The position numbers were made by a program, and so were the translations under genes. The notes below the pieces were generated by a model that saw only the letters and a program-made list of their open reading frames with translations, was not told the origin of the DNA and did not search any database. From the NCBI GenBank assembly GCA_963678705.1, contig OY783206.1, forward strand, positions 18,549,807-18,613,806: DNA of 64,000 nt, in the 5' to 3' direction. The DNA comes from Panorpa germanica (lineage: Eukaryota; Arthropoda; Insecta; Mecoptera; Panorpidae). Positions 23,791-36,400 of the stretch are shown here, in pieces; positions within the stretch are counted from its first letter, which is position 1; each line of letters starts with the position of its first letter.

Positions 23791-25081
23791 ATTATTAATT
23801 TAAATTGTTTATTTATTGTATTGCAAGCATTTCTTTGTCAACATAAAACTGTACCAAATTATTAATACAGTTAACTATCAAGACCTTAAATATCCAGTTA
23901 TTAGTTAATAAATCGTACTATTATTGGAAATATTAACAATTAAAATAGTTATTTTTGTCTCACAAGAATCCTACCCATCCTCACCTCTAAAGATTTGTAA
24001 ACTTTTCAAAAACATACTCAAACGTAATAAACTATTTACAGCTATCTCGAGCAAAACATTTACCATTTTCATTTTTCTAATTAATAAATTTTTAAGCCTG
24101 ATGTTAATACAATCGATTACTAATTGTCCCACATACTTGATTTTTGATCCCAAACCCATTAAACAATAAATCAGAAATTCAAATCTTACATAGCTACACC
24201 ATCGTAAATTTTTCGATATTAACAAAAATAAATTTAAAAAATGGACATATTGTAGCATATATATGAACAATTTTTAACATATTTAACAATATAATTAATT
24301 TTAAAAAGACTTTTTTGTATGTAGAATAAGTGTAATAATAAGCTAAAGTATCGTTTATCGTTATAAGCTAAGATAATAAGTTAAAGTATCGTTTTTCAAT
24401 ATTTTTATTAAAAAATAATCGTCAAAATACCTTAAATTTTCGAGCTCTAGGCCACCGTTCCCCCTTAAATTCAACCAAATTAGCAAGACCAAGAACATGG
24501 AAAAATTTGTAACAGAACGAATCGAAGATTTCATTAGAATGTTTTTTCACGTGCAGTTTTATCAATTCTCTACTAAACCTTAGTTATGGCATAACTCAAG
24601 TTTATGTTAATAATACAGTTAATGCAAACGAGGTATTTTGCTCGACTCGAAAATAAGACATAGATCCCACTGTTTTTTTCCTCGCGGTTTCAATTCCATA
24701 TACCAACACATGCGGACAACAATTGACACGTGAAATATTTGTAAACACAGAATGTTTAATTTTTTTCATCAGAATGTTGCATTTTTAAAAATGTAATAGT
24801 AAAGAGAAATGGAAACAAATGGAAATGAATTCAATGTATTACAGAATCACGGATTTCGTTAGAGTATAACAATACATTTCATAAAAATTAAAAATGTTAT
24901 TAAAAACAAGTATAATTATTGACTTACTTGAAAATAACTTTAAACAATAATTGTTATATAACATTTACATATATTTCACAAAATAACAAAATTAATAAAA
25001 GTCTTTATGTTAACAAAATATTTAAAATAACTAACAATAATATAGTTGCTAATGTGTCAACTCCGTACAAAGTGAAGATTC

Positions 25082-25376
25082 AAACTAAACAAAAACCAAC
25101 CCTTACAGAGACTTGAATATGTGGTATCACTGAACTGCACTGAACTCGGGCTCAGTGCACTCCCTTCACCCTTCATTCCCTTCAAATGTTGAGTCGCCGA
25201 GCATTTTAGTTCACTATTCCAAAAATGGCGACTCATGGCGCCTAAAGCGTTATGAGTCGCCTAGCATCTTAGTTCACTATTCCAAAATGGGGGCCTAAAG
25301 CGACATTGAATAATTGTACACTGAATGAGGGTACCCTGATTTAAACTAAACAAAAACCAACCCTTACAGAGACTTG
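25082..25376. repeat. 34-bp direct repeat around a 227-bp insert in R
   Basis: The R block from AAACTAAACAAAAACC to GAGACTTG occurs at 25,082-25,115 and again at 25,343-25,376. The insert between them is less AT-rich than its surroundings and contains its own 63-bp tandem pair starting GAGTCGCC at 25,191 and 25,254. No other R unit in the window has it. Confidence 0.85.
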
Positions 25377-25437
25377 CAAAAAAAATTCCGAAGTACTTAC
25401 GAATCTACCCAATAAACCAGTTTTCAAGACTTGGAGA

Positions 25438-25449
25438 GGGGGGGGGGGG
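25438..25449. repeat. G homopolymer, 12 bp
   Basis: A run of 12 G in otherwise AT-rich DNA. The same place in other R units has shorter and interrupted G runs (for example at about 49,104-49,116). Confidence 0.9.
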
Positions 25450-26215
25450 TAATTTTATTTTGGGGGCACGGAGGCGGTTTTTGCCGAGAGTAAAAATTGT
25501 GCTAAAAAGTTGAAATTTTTTATGTAGGCTGGGTAACTAATTTACGAATCGAAAAAAAATACCAAATTTTGAAAAATAACGTCAAATAACGAATACAATA
25601 CTTACAATACAATATTAACAATAGTTACTTCTGTCTAACTTTGTTTTGATTTGTAAACTTTTCATACAACACACTTAAACGTAATAAGCTACTGACAGCT
25701 ATCTCGAGCATTTACCATTTTCATTTTTCTAATTAATTAATTTTTGCCTGGGGTAAATACAATCAATAACTAATCATTCTACAGACTTGATTTTTGATTG
25801 AAATAAATGTTAATATATGTATAATGACGTTTTAATTTTTAAAATAGCTATATCAAATTTGTATTTCAGTTTTGTCGCATGTTTTAGCTATGCACAAGAC
25901 GTCACAGAAAAAATAAGTAATCGATATTATCTTCTACTTCTACAATCGTTTCCTTTTTTGTTGCCTAAAAGGTGTAAAATCTGCTGACGTAACATGCAGT
26001 AAAATTTTCTTTAACGTTGGATCCTTTTACATAATTAAAGTGACAAAATAACTTTTTTAATTGGTAATATCTTTTAAAATATAATGAGTTGCTAACAAAT
26101 AATTGGACATTTGAGGACCTGGTAGCTAACTATCAATATTTAGCACAGTTTTCTAGAAATTAAGACATAGTTTTCAAGCCCCATTTAACAATAAATCAGA
26201 AATTCAAATCTTATA

Positions 26216-27359
26216 TCCAATAAACATTTTGGAGTAAATTCTACTTAATTTCTATTACATATCATGAGTTTTTTGTCCGGAACGTGTTCGTTTCCTATTC
26301 AGTCGTTCATAGGAAAGGCCCTTTTTATGACCTACAGAGATCGCAACGACGGTTTAGTGCTGAATTAAAAGCGGAGTCGGTTTATGATTTATGACCGGAC
26401 TTATAAACGTGACACTTGCAGGGGTATAAAACTTAATGGAATTTTACTTTTTAGAGTCTGCAAAATATAAATATTTAAATGAAAAAATAAATAGATGTAA
26501 TCTTTAGTACGGATCGTGATTTTTTTAATGAATATTATTCATCTTCAACAATACTCGTTATATTAGTTTTTTACATTGTTTTGGTGATTCAAAAATCCAC
26601 GATCGGCAGGTCTGCGTTAGGTTTAAAACCTCTGTCCTAGCATCGTATAAGTTATAAACTTGACACTAGCAGGGGTATAAAACTTAATGGAATTCTACTA
26701 GAGAATTCTATTAGAGTCTGCAAAATATAAATATTTAAATTAAGAAATAAATAGATGTAGTCTTTAGTACGGATCGTGATTTTTTTAATAAATATTTTTT
26801 ATCTTCAACAATACTCGTTATATTTGATTTTTACTTAGTTTTAGTGTTTCAAAAATCCACGATCAGCAGGTCTGCGTTAGGTTTAAAACCTCTGTCTTAC
26901 CATCGCTAAATACAATCTTCGTTTAAATACATTGTATTCGGGGATTAAGGGAGATAGCGTCTGTCTGTTACCATTAAAGAAATATTTGTTGAAAAAGGAT
27001 AGCATATACTTTAAACATACTGTACTGAAGGAAATAATATACAAGTATACAAGTGTAACGGTGAAAAATATATTTTACTTGTCTAACCGCATCTTGTTTC
27101 TCTCTCACTTTGGAATGAAAGTGAACTAAGAAAAATATAAAAGTAACAACTGCTACTTAATGAATGATGTTGGAAAAAGAAAGAATATTATTATGAAAAA
27201 ATTCTAACAACGAAAACAAAATCTGTGACAGGTAGAGAATGAATTTGAACTAAAATTGGTTTCTGTGTTGTTGCTTCGAACTTGTAGAGCGTTAGAATAG
27301 AATTGTACGAGTGACTCGAACTTTACCAAATAGGGCACTTCACCAAATTGTTTACTGGG
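26216..27359 (+). mobile_element. CCCAGTAAACA-family non-autonomous DNA transposon, 1.14 kb
   Basis: Left end TCCAATAAACATTTTGGAG and right end CCAAATTGTTTACTGGG form inverted termini. The R sequence is interrupted with TA on each side (26,214-26,215 and 27,360-27,361), a 2-bp target duplication. Inside are two tandem units of 260 bp (markers TCTGCGTTAG at 26,611 and 26,871). No transposase is encoded. The last ~530 bp match the inner end of each large inverted-repeat arm. Confidence 0.85.
26350..26905. repeat. 260-bp tandem pair inside the DNA transposon
   Basis: Two units carrying CAAAAATCCACGATC, GCAGGTCTGCGTTAGG and GGGGTATAAAACTTAATGG, offset by 260 bp. The copy at 49,286-50,376 has the same pair in inverted orientation. 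Confidence 0.85.
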
Positions 27360-29479
27360 TAGCTAAACCTTCGTAAATTTTTCGATAATAACAAAAATAA
27401 ATTAAAAAATGGACATATTGTAGCATATATATAAACAATTCTTAACTTGATGAGAATCAATAATTTAAAATCAATTTCAATGACAATTTTTCCTTTTTTA
27501 TTTTATATAAGTTTTTTCGTTTTATGAACTTGTGCAATGCTCCACGATTAAAGGCTCATTACGTGTCCCCATATTATGCAATAAAAAATCTCTTCTTTCG
27601 TCTTTTTTAAAATATAAATTAATTCATTATAATTAATAATTATGAAAATGTTATAAAATTAGTAAGCATTAGAGTTAGACATTTGATCGATCGAAAGTGG
27701 ATGTCTAGTACATTAGTTATGTCCCAAATTATTAGTCACATTTCTATGGTTAAATAGTTTGTCAAGACAATAGCTTTTTCAAAAATATGATAATTTCACA
27801 TTTTCAAAACTACAAGAGTAATGGATGATAATTTAAAATTTATATAAACATTAATTACATTGTAAGGATCCCTTGCATATGGTGTTTCAACTCCTTTAGT
27901 GCAAACTACGTTTTGAAACTGCTGTGTATATATACATATATACGTCTTTATTAATAAAGAAAGTTATATATGTTATCAGCATATTTTGATAAAATTTTAA
28001 AATTATCTTCAACTCAAAAATTTCCAATAACAAAATTTTTCTACCTGTATTTAATATTTGTTTACATTGCGAAAGTAAAATATTTGAAATGTCATTGACT
28101 TAAGGGATATGGCAGTCGACAGTTACAGATAATATAATTTTGAAAATACCTTTTCTAAATGTATATAGCTATAAAACTTTTGGGAATGTATTCTAGGTAC
28201 TAAAAGATGCTGGTATGTTTACAAGGTAATACAAAGAATTTTAATTTAAAAAACGCGCCATTTTGTCAATTTTCAATTTTTTTCTTTAGATCCGACCTTA
28301 ACTGTTACTAAATCATACTAATTAATAATTTTCTTGGTTTTTATTTATCAGATAAATAGAAGAGCCAAAATCGGCAACACTATCCAGGTCTAACTTTTTG
28401 ACAGGGTCTACTTCAGCGCCATTTTTAACATATTTACCAATATTATTAATTTTAAAAAGACTTTTTTGTATGTAGAATAAGTGTAATAATAAGCCTAAAT
28501 AGTTAAAATATCGTTTTTCAATATTTTAATTATAAAAAAACAATCGTCAAAATACCTTAAATTTTCGAGCTCTAGACCACCGTTCCTCCTTAAATTCAAC
28601 CAAATTAGCAAGACCAAGTACATGGAAATATTTGTAACAGAACGAATCGAAGATTTCATTAGATTGTTTTTTCACGTGCAGTTTTATCAATTTTCTACTA
28701 AACTTTAGTTATGGCATAACTGGAGTTTATGTTAAAAAATTAATAACCACAGGTATTTTCACAGGCAAACGAGGTATTTTGCCAACACAACACATGCGTA
28801 CAACAATTGACACTTTAAATATTTGTAAACACAGAATGTATCATTTTTTTCATCAGAATGTTGCATTTTTAAAAATGTAATAGTAAAGAGAAATGGACAC
28901 AAATGGAAATGAATTCAATGTATTACAGAATCACGGATTTATTCTACTTAATATAGCGTCTAAAGTATTTTTTTGACCAATTTCGTTAGAGTATAATAAT
29001 ACATTTCATAAAAATTAAAAAAGGTATTGAAAACAAATATAATTATTGACTTACTGACCTTATTCCTTTTTTATTAATAACTTTAAACAATAATTGTTAT
29101 TTAACAATTACATATATTTCACAAAATAACAAAATTAATAAACGTCTTTATGTTAACAAAATATTCAAAATATAGTTGCTAATGTCTCAACTCCGTACAA
29201 AGTGAAGATTCAAACTAAACAAAAACCAACCCTTACAGAGACTTGCAAAAAAGATTCCGAAGTACTTACGAATCTACCCGATAAACCAGTTTTCAAAATG
29301 TGCAGAGTGGGGGTAATTTTATTTTGGGGGCACGGAGGCGGTTTTTGCCGAGATTAAAAATTGTGCTAGAAAGTTAAAATTTAAAAGTTAAAAGTAAAAA
29401 CTAATTTACGAATCGAAAAAAAATCCCAAATTTTGAAAAATAACGTCAAATAACGAATAAATTACAATACTTACAATAC

Positions 29480-30265
29480 AATATTAGCAATAGTAACTAT
29501 TGTCTAACTTTGTTTTGATTTGTAAACTTTTCATACAACACACTCAAACGTAATAAACTATTTACAGCTATCTCGAGCATTTACCATTTTCATTTTTCTA
29601 ATTAATTAATTTTTGCCTGGGGTAAATACAATCGATTACTAATTATTCTACAGACTTGATTTTTGATTGAAATAAATGTCAATATATGTATATTGACGTT
29701 CTAACTTTTAAAATAGCTATATCAAATTTGAATTTTAGCTTTGTCGCATGTTTTAGCTATGCACAAGACGTCACAGAAGAAATAAGTAATCGATATTATC
29801 TTCTACTCACAATGGAGAAAAAAAATTAGCCAGACAAAAAATTCATGATATGTAATAGAAATTAAGTAGAATTTACTCCAAAATGTTTACTGGGTTGTCA
29901 CTTAAGTGAACAAATGACTTTTTTAATTGTTAATATTTTTTAAAATATAATGAGTTGCTAACGAATAATTGGACATTTGAGGTCCTGGTAGCTAACTATC
30001 AATATTTAGCACAGTTTTATAGAAATTAAGACATAGTTCCCAAAACCCATTAAACAATAAATCAGAAATTCAAATCTTAAATAGCTACACCCTCGAAAAT
30101 TTTTTGATATTAACAAAAATAAATTAAAAAATGGACATATTGTAGCATATATATAAATAATTCTTAACTTGATAGCAAAAACTTTACTTTTTTAGATGAT
30201 AAATTGAGAATCACTAATTTAAAATCAATTTCAATGACAATTTTTCTTTGTGGGGATTTCTGTGG
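29480..30265 (+). repeat. R repeat unit 3, truncated, with a transposon end
   Basis: Shares R blocks up to about 30,245, where copy B of the segmental duplication begins. A short left-end fragment of the CCCAGTAAACA family (CTCCAAAATGTTTACTGGG) is at about 29,877-29,895. Confidence 0.7.
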
Positions 30266-31085
30266 GGAGTTATATGGGGGCACTAATGTTATAATATAAA
30301 TACAGAGGTCAAATTTAGTATGCAGAGTATTTAAAAAAACATTTCATTATGTAGAGTATTAAATTGAAGCAAAATAGTTCTCTATACGTTAGATATTAAA
30401 ATTACATCCAATTGGATTGATATTTGGTGCGTTTGTAGGCAGAGTGCTACGAAATCGGACGGGAGATAGATGGGCAAAGTGGATATAGTGAATAACCCCA
30501 AATAACAAATAAAACAAAATTAAAACTATGCATGTGCATATTTTCCATAATTGCGAAAAAAAATAACCTTAGTAGCGGCGCGAATTTGGGGAAGTAAGAG
30601 CTGGGACAGATTTGCAATAGATAAGGGCTAGAATGATAAGAAAAGGAGGCGCTGGGGTTAGAGATGATTAGGAACGAGGCGCTTGGCACTGTAAAAACAG
30701 AAGTTAATTAGGTGTGCAAGGATATGAGTAAACATAAATTATAAAAATAATGTACTTCTAAGGATGAAATTTAGTATGTAATATGTAAAGTATTAATTTT
30801 GAAAATTAATTGTGAAGAGAGTGGTACGCAGAGGTCGGAAGGAGTGCTGGGAAAGTGCTCCAAGGACCGACGGTGCTCAGAGAAGGAGTGATACAGTGCT
30901 GCTGAGCATGTGCCAAGGTGCTGTAAGTGGGCGCTCTCTGGCGGAGGTACGGAGGAATTAAATTAAAACAGCCGGAGTGATAGAGACCTATAGACCCAAG
31001 AGGTGATGATAGGGGTTTAGAGGCGGGGCACTAGACATTGTTCAATAATGTGCTTAATTTGGGTAAATTATATTATTAGAACTAT

Positions 31086-31636
31086 TTGGAATATTGCGAA
31101 TTGCTTATGCAAAGGCGTGGCGACACCACAAATGCACATAGTGAAACTAATATATTTTTGTTGGTACTATTCAAATCGAAATTAACAGGAGATGCAAATA
31201 TAGTAACAAGCGGACGCAATATTAACTCCTGGGGAGAATTGCGAATAATTTTGTCTGATAGCTTCGGAGACCAACGATCCGTAACTACACTGTTGAGAGA
31301 TTGTTTCACAAACAATTTCATAATAGATGCCTACACCTGAAGACAACTTTATATTTACGGTGCATAACGTACGAATCAATAGAAAATTTTAATATTTAAA
31401 GTAAACAATAGGATAAATTGATTCTGGAATCATTTTTAGTGGGACTAAAAGAACCAAGGGGACAATTTACCAGAACATCAAGATCCACAAATATGGAAGA
31501 CACTCTCACATATATGAAAAACCAAAGCAGAAATATGTACAAATCTAGAACAAATAAATATGATAATTTAAAATTTAATAATAACGAATCAACCGATAGC
31601 TATCGTCAATATAATAAACCAACTTTTTCAGTTTGA
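31086..31636 (+). pseudogene. Gypsy gag remnant, copy B
   Basis: Two open pieces as in copy A, with FGDQRSVTTLLRDC in the first and FLVGLKEPRGQF in the second. They lie in different frames. Confidence 0.6.
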
Positions 31637-31960
31637 ACAGCATGTCCCCAGTATGTACTCCAAAGCAGCATGCAAAAGCTATATGTACACATATCCCCCA
31701 ATACACATATCCCCAAAAACCTGTTCAAACGATAGAAACTTTGATCAAACCTTTTACGTTGAAGAAGAAATCCAAGAACAAACCTTCTATGTCAAAGAAG
31801 AAAGCCAAGAATAAAATTTTCGCAGAAATACAAAAAATATAAAACCCACGCACCGGCATTATTACTAAATATAATTGACACAGTTTCCAATGCCAAATTA
31901 TTAATAGATACAGGCTCTTCAAGAACACTAATAAATCCAAAATTTAATTTATAAAAATTA
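31633..31960 (+). pseudogene. Gypsy basic linker and protease fragment, copy B
   Basis: A 69-residue open piece rich in Lys and Pro (31,633-31,842) precedes a second frame containing LLIDTGSSRTLINPKF (DTGSS at 31,907-31,921). The lysine-rich piece stays open in copy B but is broken by stops in copy A. It may be a nucleocapsid-like region without zinc knuckles. Confidence 0.5.
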
Positions 31961-32190
31961 CCCTGAATTAATTTATTATCAAAACAGCACATCAAACATC
32001 TACACACAATTAAGTAGCAGGCATACCTTTACTCTTAATATTTCAAGAAAAGAAAAAATTTAAAATATATTTATTTCGATTCAGCAAAAAATAAGATGGA
32101 CTAATAGGTCTTGATTTATTAAAATAAATTAAATGCAACAATCGATATTCGAAACAGAATTTTAATAACCTAATGATTGTTGAATAATGA

Positions 32191-32484
32191 ATGTGTGAGG
32201 AATCTAATGATTGTGTGTATAATGTCAACATCAGAACAGAACATTTAAATAAAAAAGAAAAACCATTAGAACGAAATAATAATAAACTAAAAAATCACCA
32301 GATTAAAGTGAATGACATCGTCTACGTTAGAGAAGGAATTGTTTCAAAAGTAAGGAATAGATACGATGGCCCCTACACAGTAACACAAGTAAAAGAACAT
32401 AACATAATTAAAATACAAGATAGTAATAACAAGTCAAAGGCAAGAAACATCCACGTTAATGAAGAAATTAAAGTGTATAACTAA
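32191..32484 (+). pseudogene. Gypsy integrase C-terminal tail, copy B
   Basis: 97 residues parallel to copy A, with IVYVREG, RYDGPYTVTQV and NIHVNEEIKVYN. DGPYTV is the usual form of this tail in gypsy elements. Confidence 0.65.
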
Positions 32485-33132
32485 CAACTAACCGAAATCT
32501 TCTTTTATTAATCTCTTGAACACTCGATCAAGTAACTCGTTTAAAGGGACACAACTGATGTAAGTTGTTATTATCTCCGCTAGTATTGAATCGTATTAAG
32601 AAATAATGGATATTTGAGGTCTTGATAGACTCCATCATTAAATTATAAACATAACTTACATAAAATACAAATTTTTAATTTTTTTAGTTACATTCATTTT
32701 TAACAATAGTTTAGCAAAGTATATTAATACAATATATGATTATAAATACAGTCGGAAACAAAATCATATATTTTTATTATATTATGTAACAAATATATTT
32801 AAAATAAATTTTAATTTAAGATGTTTTAAATGCTAAAATATTAAAAAAAAAATGCATATTTACTAGCTACCTACATCCATGCAAGATTTGACAAAAACTT
32901 TTCAATGCAAAAATGCGCAACAATGGGCAAATGCACTGCAAAAAAATAATTTTTTATTTTAAAAATAAACGCACCAGATAATAAATTCGATACAAATAAA
33001 TGTTTCTCTCTAACTAGAACCATGTACAATGGCAGACATATTTATAGTTAGAGAGAATATCTAGAGTTCGGCGACGACACATGCTTAAAGCAAGTTATGG
33101 CGTATAAATCTACGCTGCAATGATAAATTACC
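32485..33132. other. AT-rich 3' flank of the gypsy remnant, copy B
   Basis: Matches 3,597-4,247, including the inverted pair CTCTCTAACTA / TAGTTAGAGAG. No gene is seen. Confidence 0.4.
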
Positions 33133-33344
33133 TGTTGGATTTAAATTTAGCGCCCTCTCGGGATTGACACTACTACTTTTCTATCTTTCTTTTTACATTC
33201 GGTAGTACTGTAGGTAATACTGTACTCTGTAATACTGTACTATGTAATTCTATACTCTGTGACATCTTAATGCAAGTGTACATTTAGTTATTAAAATAAA
33301 CCTGTTTAATATAAAATATTAGTTTATTTCTGCTAAATATAACA
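33133..33344 (+). repeat. Copia 5' LTR, copy B
   Basis: 212 bp, TGTTGGATTT to ATATAACA, followed by the primer binding site GGTTATGGGCCCAGA at 33,345. Confidence 0.95.
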
Positions 33345-33488
33345 GGTTATGGGCCCAGATAAACCCAGAGACGTTTAGTGAGTGTTTTTCGAAAAGTAAT
33401 AAAGACTTTTAGTGGTGAACATAACCTTAAAAAAAAACGTGGCTGTTAAAACTGTTTCTGTTTTTCTTTGTGTTTTAAGTGTTCTCAA

Positions 33489-36400
33489 CGAATAAAAATA
33501 TCATCGAATAATTCACTGGCATTAATCGAGAAGTTAACCGGCCGTGAAAACTATTCGATTTAGCAATTCGAAGTGAAAACATACCTACAACACGAAGAAC
33601 TATGGGATTGCATTGAGGTTAACCCGGCGTCACCCGCAGATTCAAAACGTGATACAAAAGCGAAAACAAAGATAATTCTTCTGGTTGATTCGATCAATTA
33701 CGTTCATATCCATGAGGAAAACGCGGCCAAAGGAGTTTGGGACAAATTGGTTGCAGCGTTCGACGACTCCGGACTTACACGCCGAGTTGGTCTGCTGCGT
33801 GATTTATGTAACACATCGCTCAGTGGATGTCAAAATATAGAAGAGTATGTAAGCAAAATTATGTCAACAGCTCACAAGCTGCGCAACATTGGCTTTAAAG
33901 TGGACGACGAGTGGCTCGGGACATTGCTGCTCTCCGGTCTGCCCGAATCATATCAACCAATGATTATTGCGATCGAAAGCTCTGGCACAAAAATAACTGC
34001 AGACAGTGTTAAAGCAAAACTATTGCAAGATGTTAGAAATTCAGACAACAACACAACGGCTTTTGCTGTCAACAAGAAGTTTCATAACAACTCTGTAAAC
34101 AAGAAGTTCTACAAGGGTCCGAGATGTTATTCTTGCAATTAATATGGACATAAACGCTCTGAATGCAACAAATACAAACATATAAACAAGACACAGAAAC
34201 CTAGCTCTTCTTATGCTGCTGTGTTTGTTGCATCATCCCACTATGATGATGCTTGGTACATAGACTCCGGTGCTTCGGCACATATGACTAAGACCAAGAA
34301 TATAATTGTAAAGGAATCTACCCCTATAACAAAGAACATTCGTGTTGCTGATAACAAAGTGTTATCTGTGCAAAGCTCAGGAGATGTCAGCTTAAATATT
34401 TATGACCAAAACGGGCAAGAGAATAAGATTCTGTTCACAAATGTCTTATATATTCCTGAATTGGCAACTAATCTGATATCTGTAAGCCAAATTATTAAAA
34501 ATGGAGGCCAAGTGAAATTTGATACCTCAGGCTGTGTGATCATGAACAGCAAGAATCAAATAATAGCAACTGCGAGCATTGTAAATAACATGTACCGGCT
34601 GAACATGCCTGAAAGCCTTGCGCACATGTCCAGTGTTGAACATGAACAAGATGCTTTTTGCTGGCACTAGAGGATGGGACATCTTAATTTCCAAACTTTG
34701 AAAAAATTGTCTGATAACACAGAGCAGTTAACTTTCTCAGGAAAAACAGAAAATCTGACATGCATAACTTGTAAAGAAGGAAAGCAGACACGGTTACCTT
34801 TTAAAAGTGATGGATTAAGAGTCACCAAACCCCTAGAACTGGTTCATTCTGACGTATGTAGACCAATGGAAACCCAGTCTCTCGGTGGGAGCAGATATTT
34901 TTTAACCTTCCTAGATGAATATTCCAAGAAGATTTTAGTAAACTTTCTTCACAACAGGTCTGAAGTGCTCAGTAAATTCAAAGAATTCAAGCAAGAAGTT
35001 GAAAATCAATTGGATGCTCATATAAAGGTTCTTCGTACAGACAACGGACTTGAATACGATAACAAAGCCTTCTCTGATTACCTGAAAGGTGCCGGAATCA
35101 TCCATCAAACCACCACACCATACACGCCTGAACAGAATGGGACTGCGGAACGCATGAATCGGACACTGGTTGAAAAAGCGAAGTGCATGCTACTCAACGC
35201 TGGTCTGCCGAAGTTGTATTGGGCAGATGCAATACACACTGCTGCTTACATCATCAATCGTTCCCCAACCAGATCCGTAGCTTTCAAGACTCCTATGGAA
35301 ATGTGGTCTGGACGCAAACCAAATGTTAATCATATGCGTATATTTGGCTGCGAGGCAATGGTTCATCTACCTTAAGAAAAACGCAGAAAATGGGATTCAT
35401 AGGCTCACAGAATGATTTCTATCGGATACTGCGACCATACAAAAGGATACAGATTCACATTACTAAATACTAGAAAGGTAATAAAGAGCAGAGATGCTAC
35501 ATTTCTTGAATCCTCAGTGAAGAGAGACTTTGTTTCGGTAGAATTGTATGAGACAGAAACTAAAAATGACAAAATAAATACAAAAAAAGAAGATGTAAGA
35601 GAAAAAGCAAAAACGGAAGAGGACAGCTTGATTGACAATGACACAAATTCAGAAAGTTCATATGAGACAGAAAAAGGAAACAGGTCAACATCCGACAGTG
35701 AATACTTACCTAACACCAGTATTGATTCTCCTCCTGTCAGTAATGTGACATTGAGACCAAGAAATAAAACAAAAAATAAGAATTTCAACTGTCCATGTAC
35801 TGAAGAACATACTCATCTGTGTTTATTCTCATCCTGTGTTCCTGTAACATATGAAGAAGCAGTACATTCAACAAATAAAAATGAATGGATAAAGTCAATC
35901 AATGAAGAACTTGATGCTCATAAGAAAAATGAAACCTGGACATTGATAGAAAAACCTCCAAATGCCAAAGTGATCGGCAGTAAATGGGTGTTCCGAATAA
36001 AGGAAGAGTCAACGGGTTCACGGTTCAAATCGAGACTTTGTGCTAAGGGATTTGCACAAACCCAAAGTATTGACTACACAGAAACCTTCGCTCCGACTGT
36101 ACGGTATGATTCAATACGTTTATTGCTTTCCATGGCTGTTCAAAATAAACTTAAAATCTTACAACTTGATGTAAAAACTGCATTTTTATATGGTGAACTT
36201 GAAGAGACCATACTTATGTCTCCGCCTGAAGGTCTATCCTGTGAAAACAACATGGTATGCAAGCTCAACAAGTCGCTGTATGGTTTAAAGCAAGCCCCCA
36301 GAAGCTGGAATAAGAAATTTGACTCAATATTAAAGAAATTTGGCTTCATCAACAGCAAAGCTGATCAATGTGTGTATGTTGGTCATGTCAATAATGAGAA

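Larger units (their letters stand above)
1385..25590 (+). repeat. Segmental duplication, copy A
   Basis: From GGGGGCACTAATG at about 1,388 onward the sequence runs parallel to copy B from about 30,273, with scattered substitutions and small indels. Landmarks in both copies, in the same order, are the gypsy remnant, the copia element with the same TTACC target site, the divergent exon pair with its CRE, the PGC-1-like pseudogene, a TA microsatellite and one R repeat. Copy A differs by a BEL/Pao insertion at 11,496-16,352, a 658-bp tandem duplication at 17,756-19,071, deletions in three pseudogene exons and a 261-bp insertion near 25,082. The right limit is uncertain because both copies end inside the high-copy R repeat. 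Confidence 0.9.
23790..25590 (+). repeat. R repeat unit 1 (inside copy A)
   Basis: This unit shares long blocks with 25,620-29,460, 29,480-30,250, 47,720-49,285, 50,377-51,440, 57,560-59,303 and 62,640-63,150. Marker blocks are GATTTGTAAACTTTTC, GGACATATTGTAGCATATAT, TTTTTTCACGTGCAGTTTTA and CCAACCCTTACAGAGACTTG. There is no open frame of note. The family, ends and class are not recognised. Confidence 0.8.
25620..29460 (+). repeat. R repeat unit 2, split by a DNA transposon
   Basis: An R unit with a CCCAGTAAACA-family element inserted at 26,216-27,359. The right part (27,360-29,460) contains a block shared with 58,080-58,270 (GGCAACACTATCCAGGTC). Without the insertion the unit is about 2.7 kb. 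Confidence 0.75.
30268..32484 (+). mobile_element. Internally deleted Ty3/gypsy element, copy B
   Basis: Same layout as in copy A: gag pieces at 31,086-31,340 and 31,418-31,636, a basic linker at 31,633-31,842 (lysine-rich, KKKSKNKPSMSKKKAKNK), a DTGSS protease fragment at 31,907, and the integrase tail at 32,191-32,484. RT, RNase H and the integrase core are missing in both copies, so the internal deletion predates the duplication. Confidence 0.7.

Noticed and set aside
24919-25116. 65-residue plus-strand ORF in R
   Set aside because: Not preserved as an open frame in the other R units.
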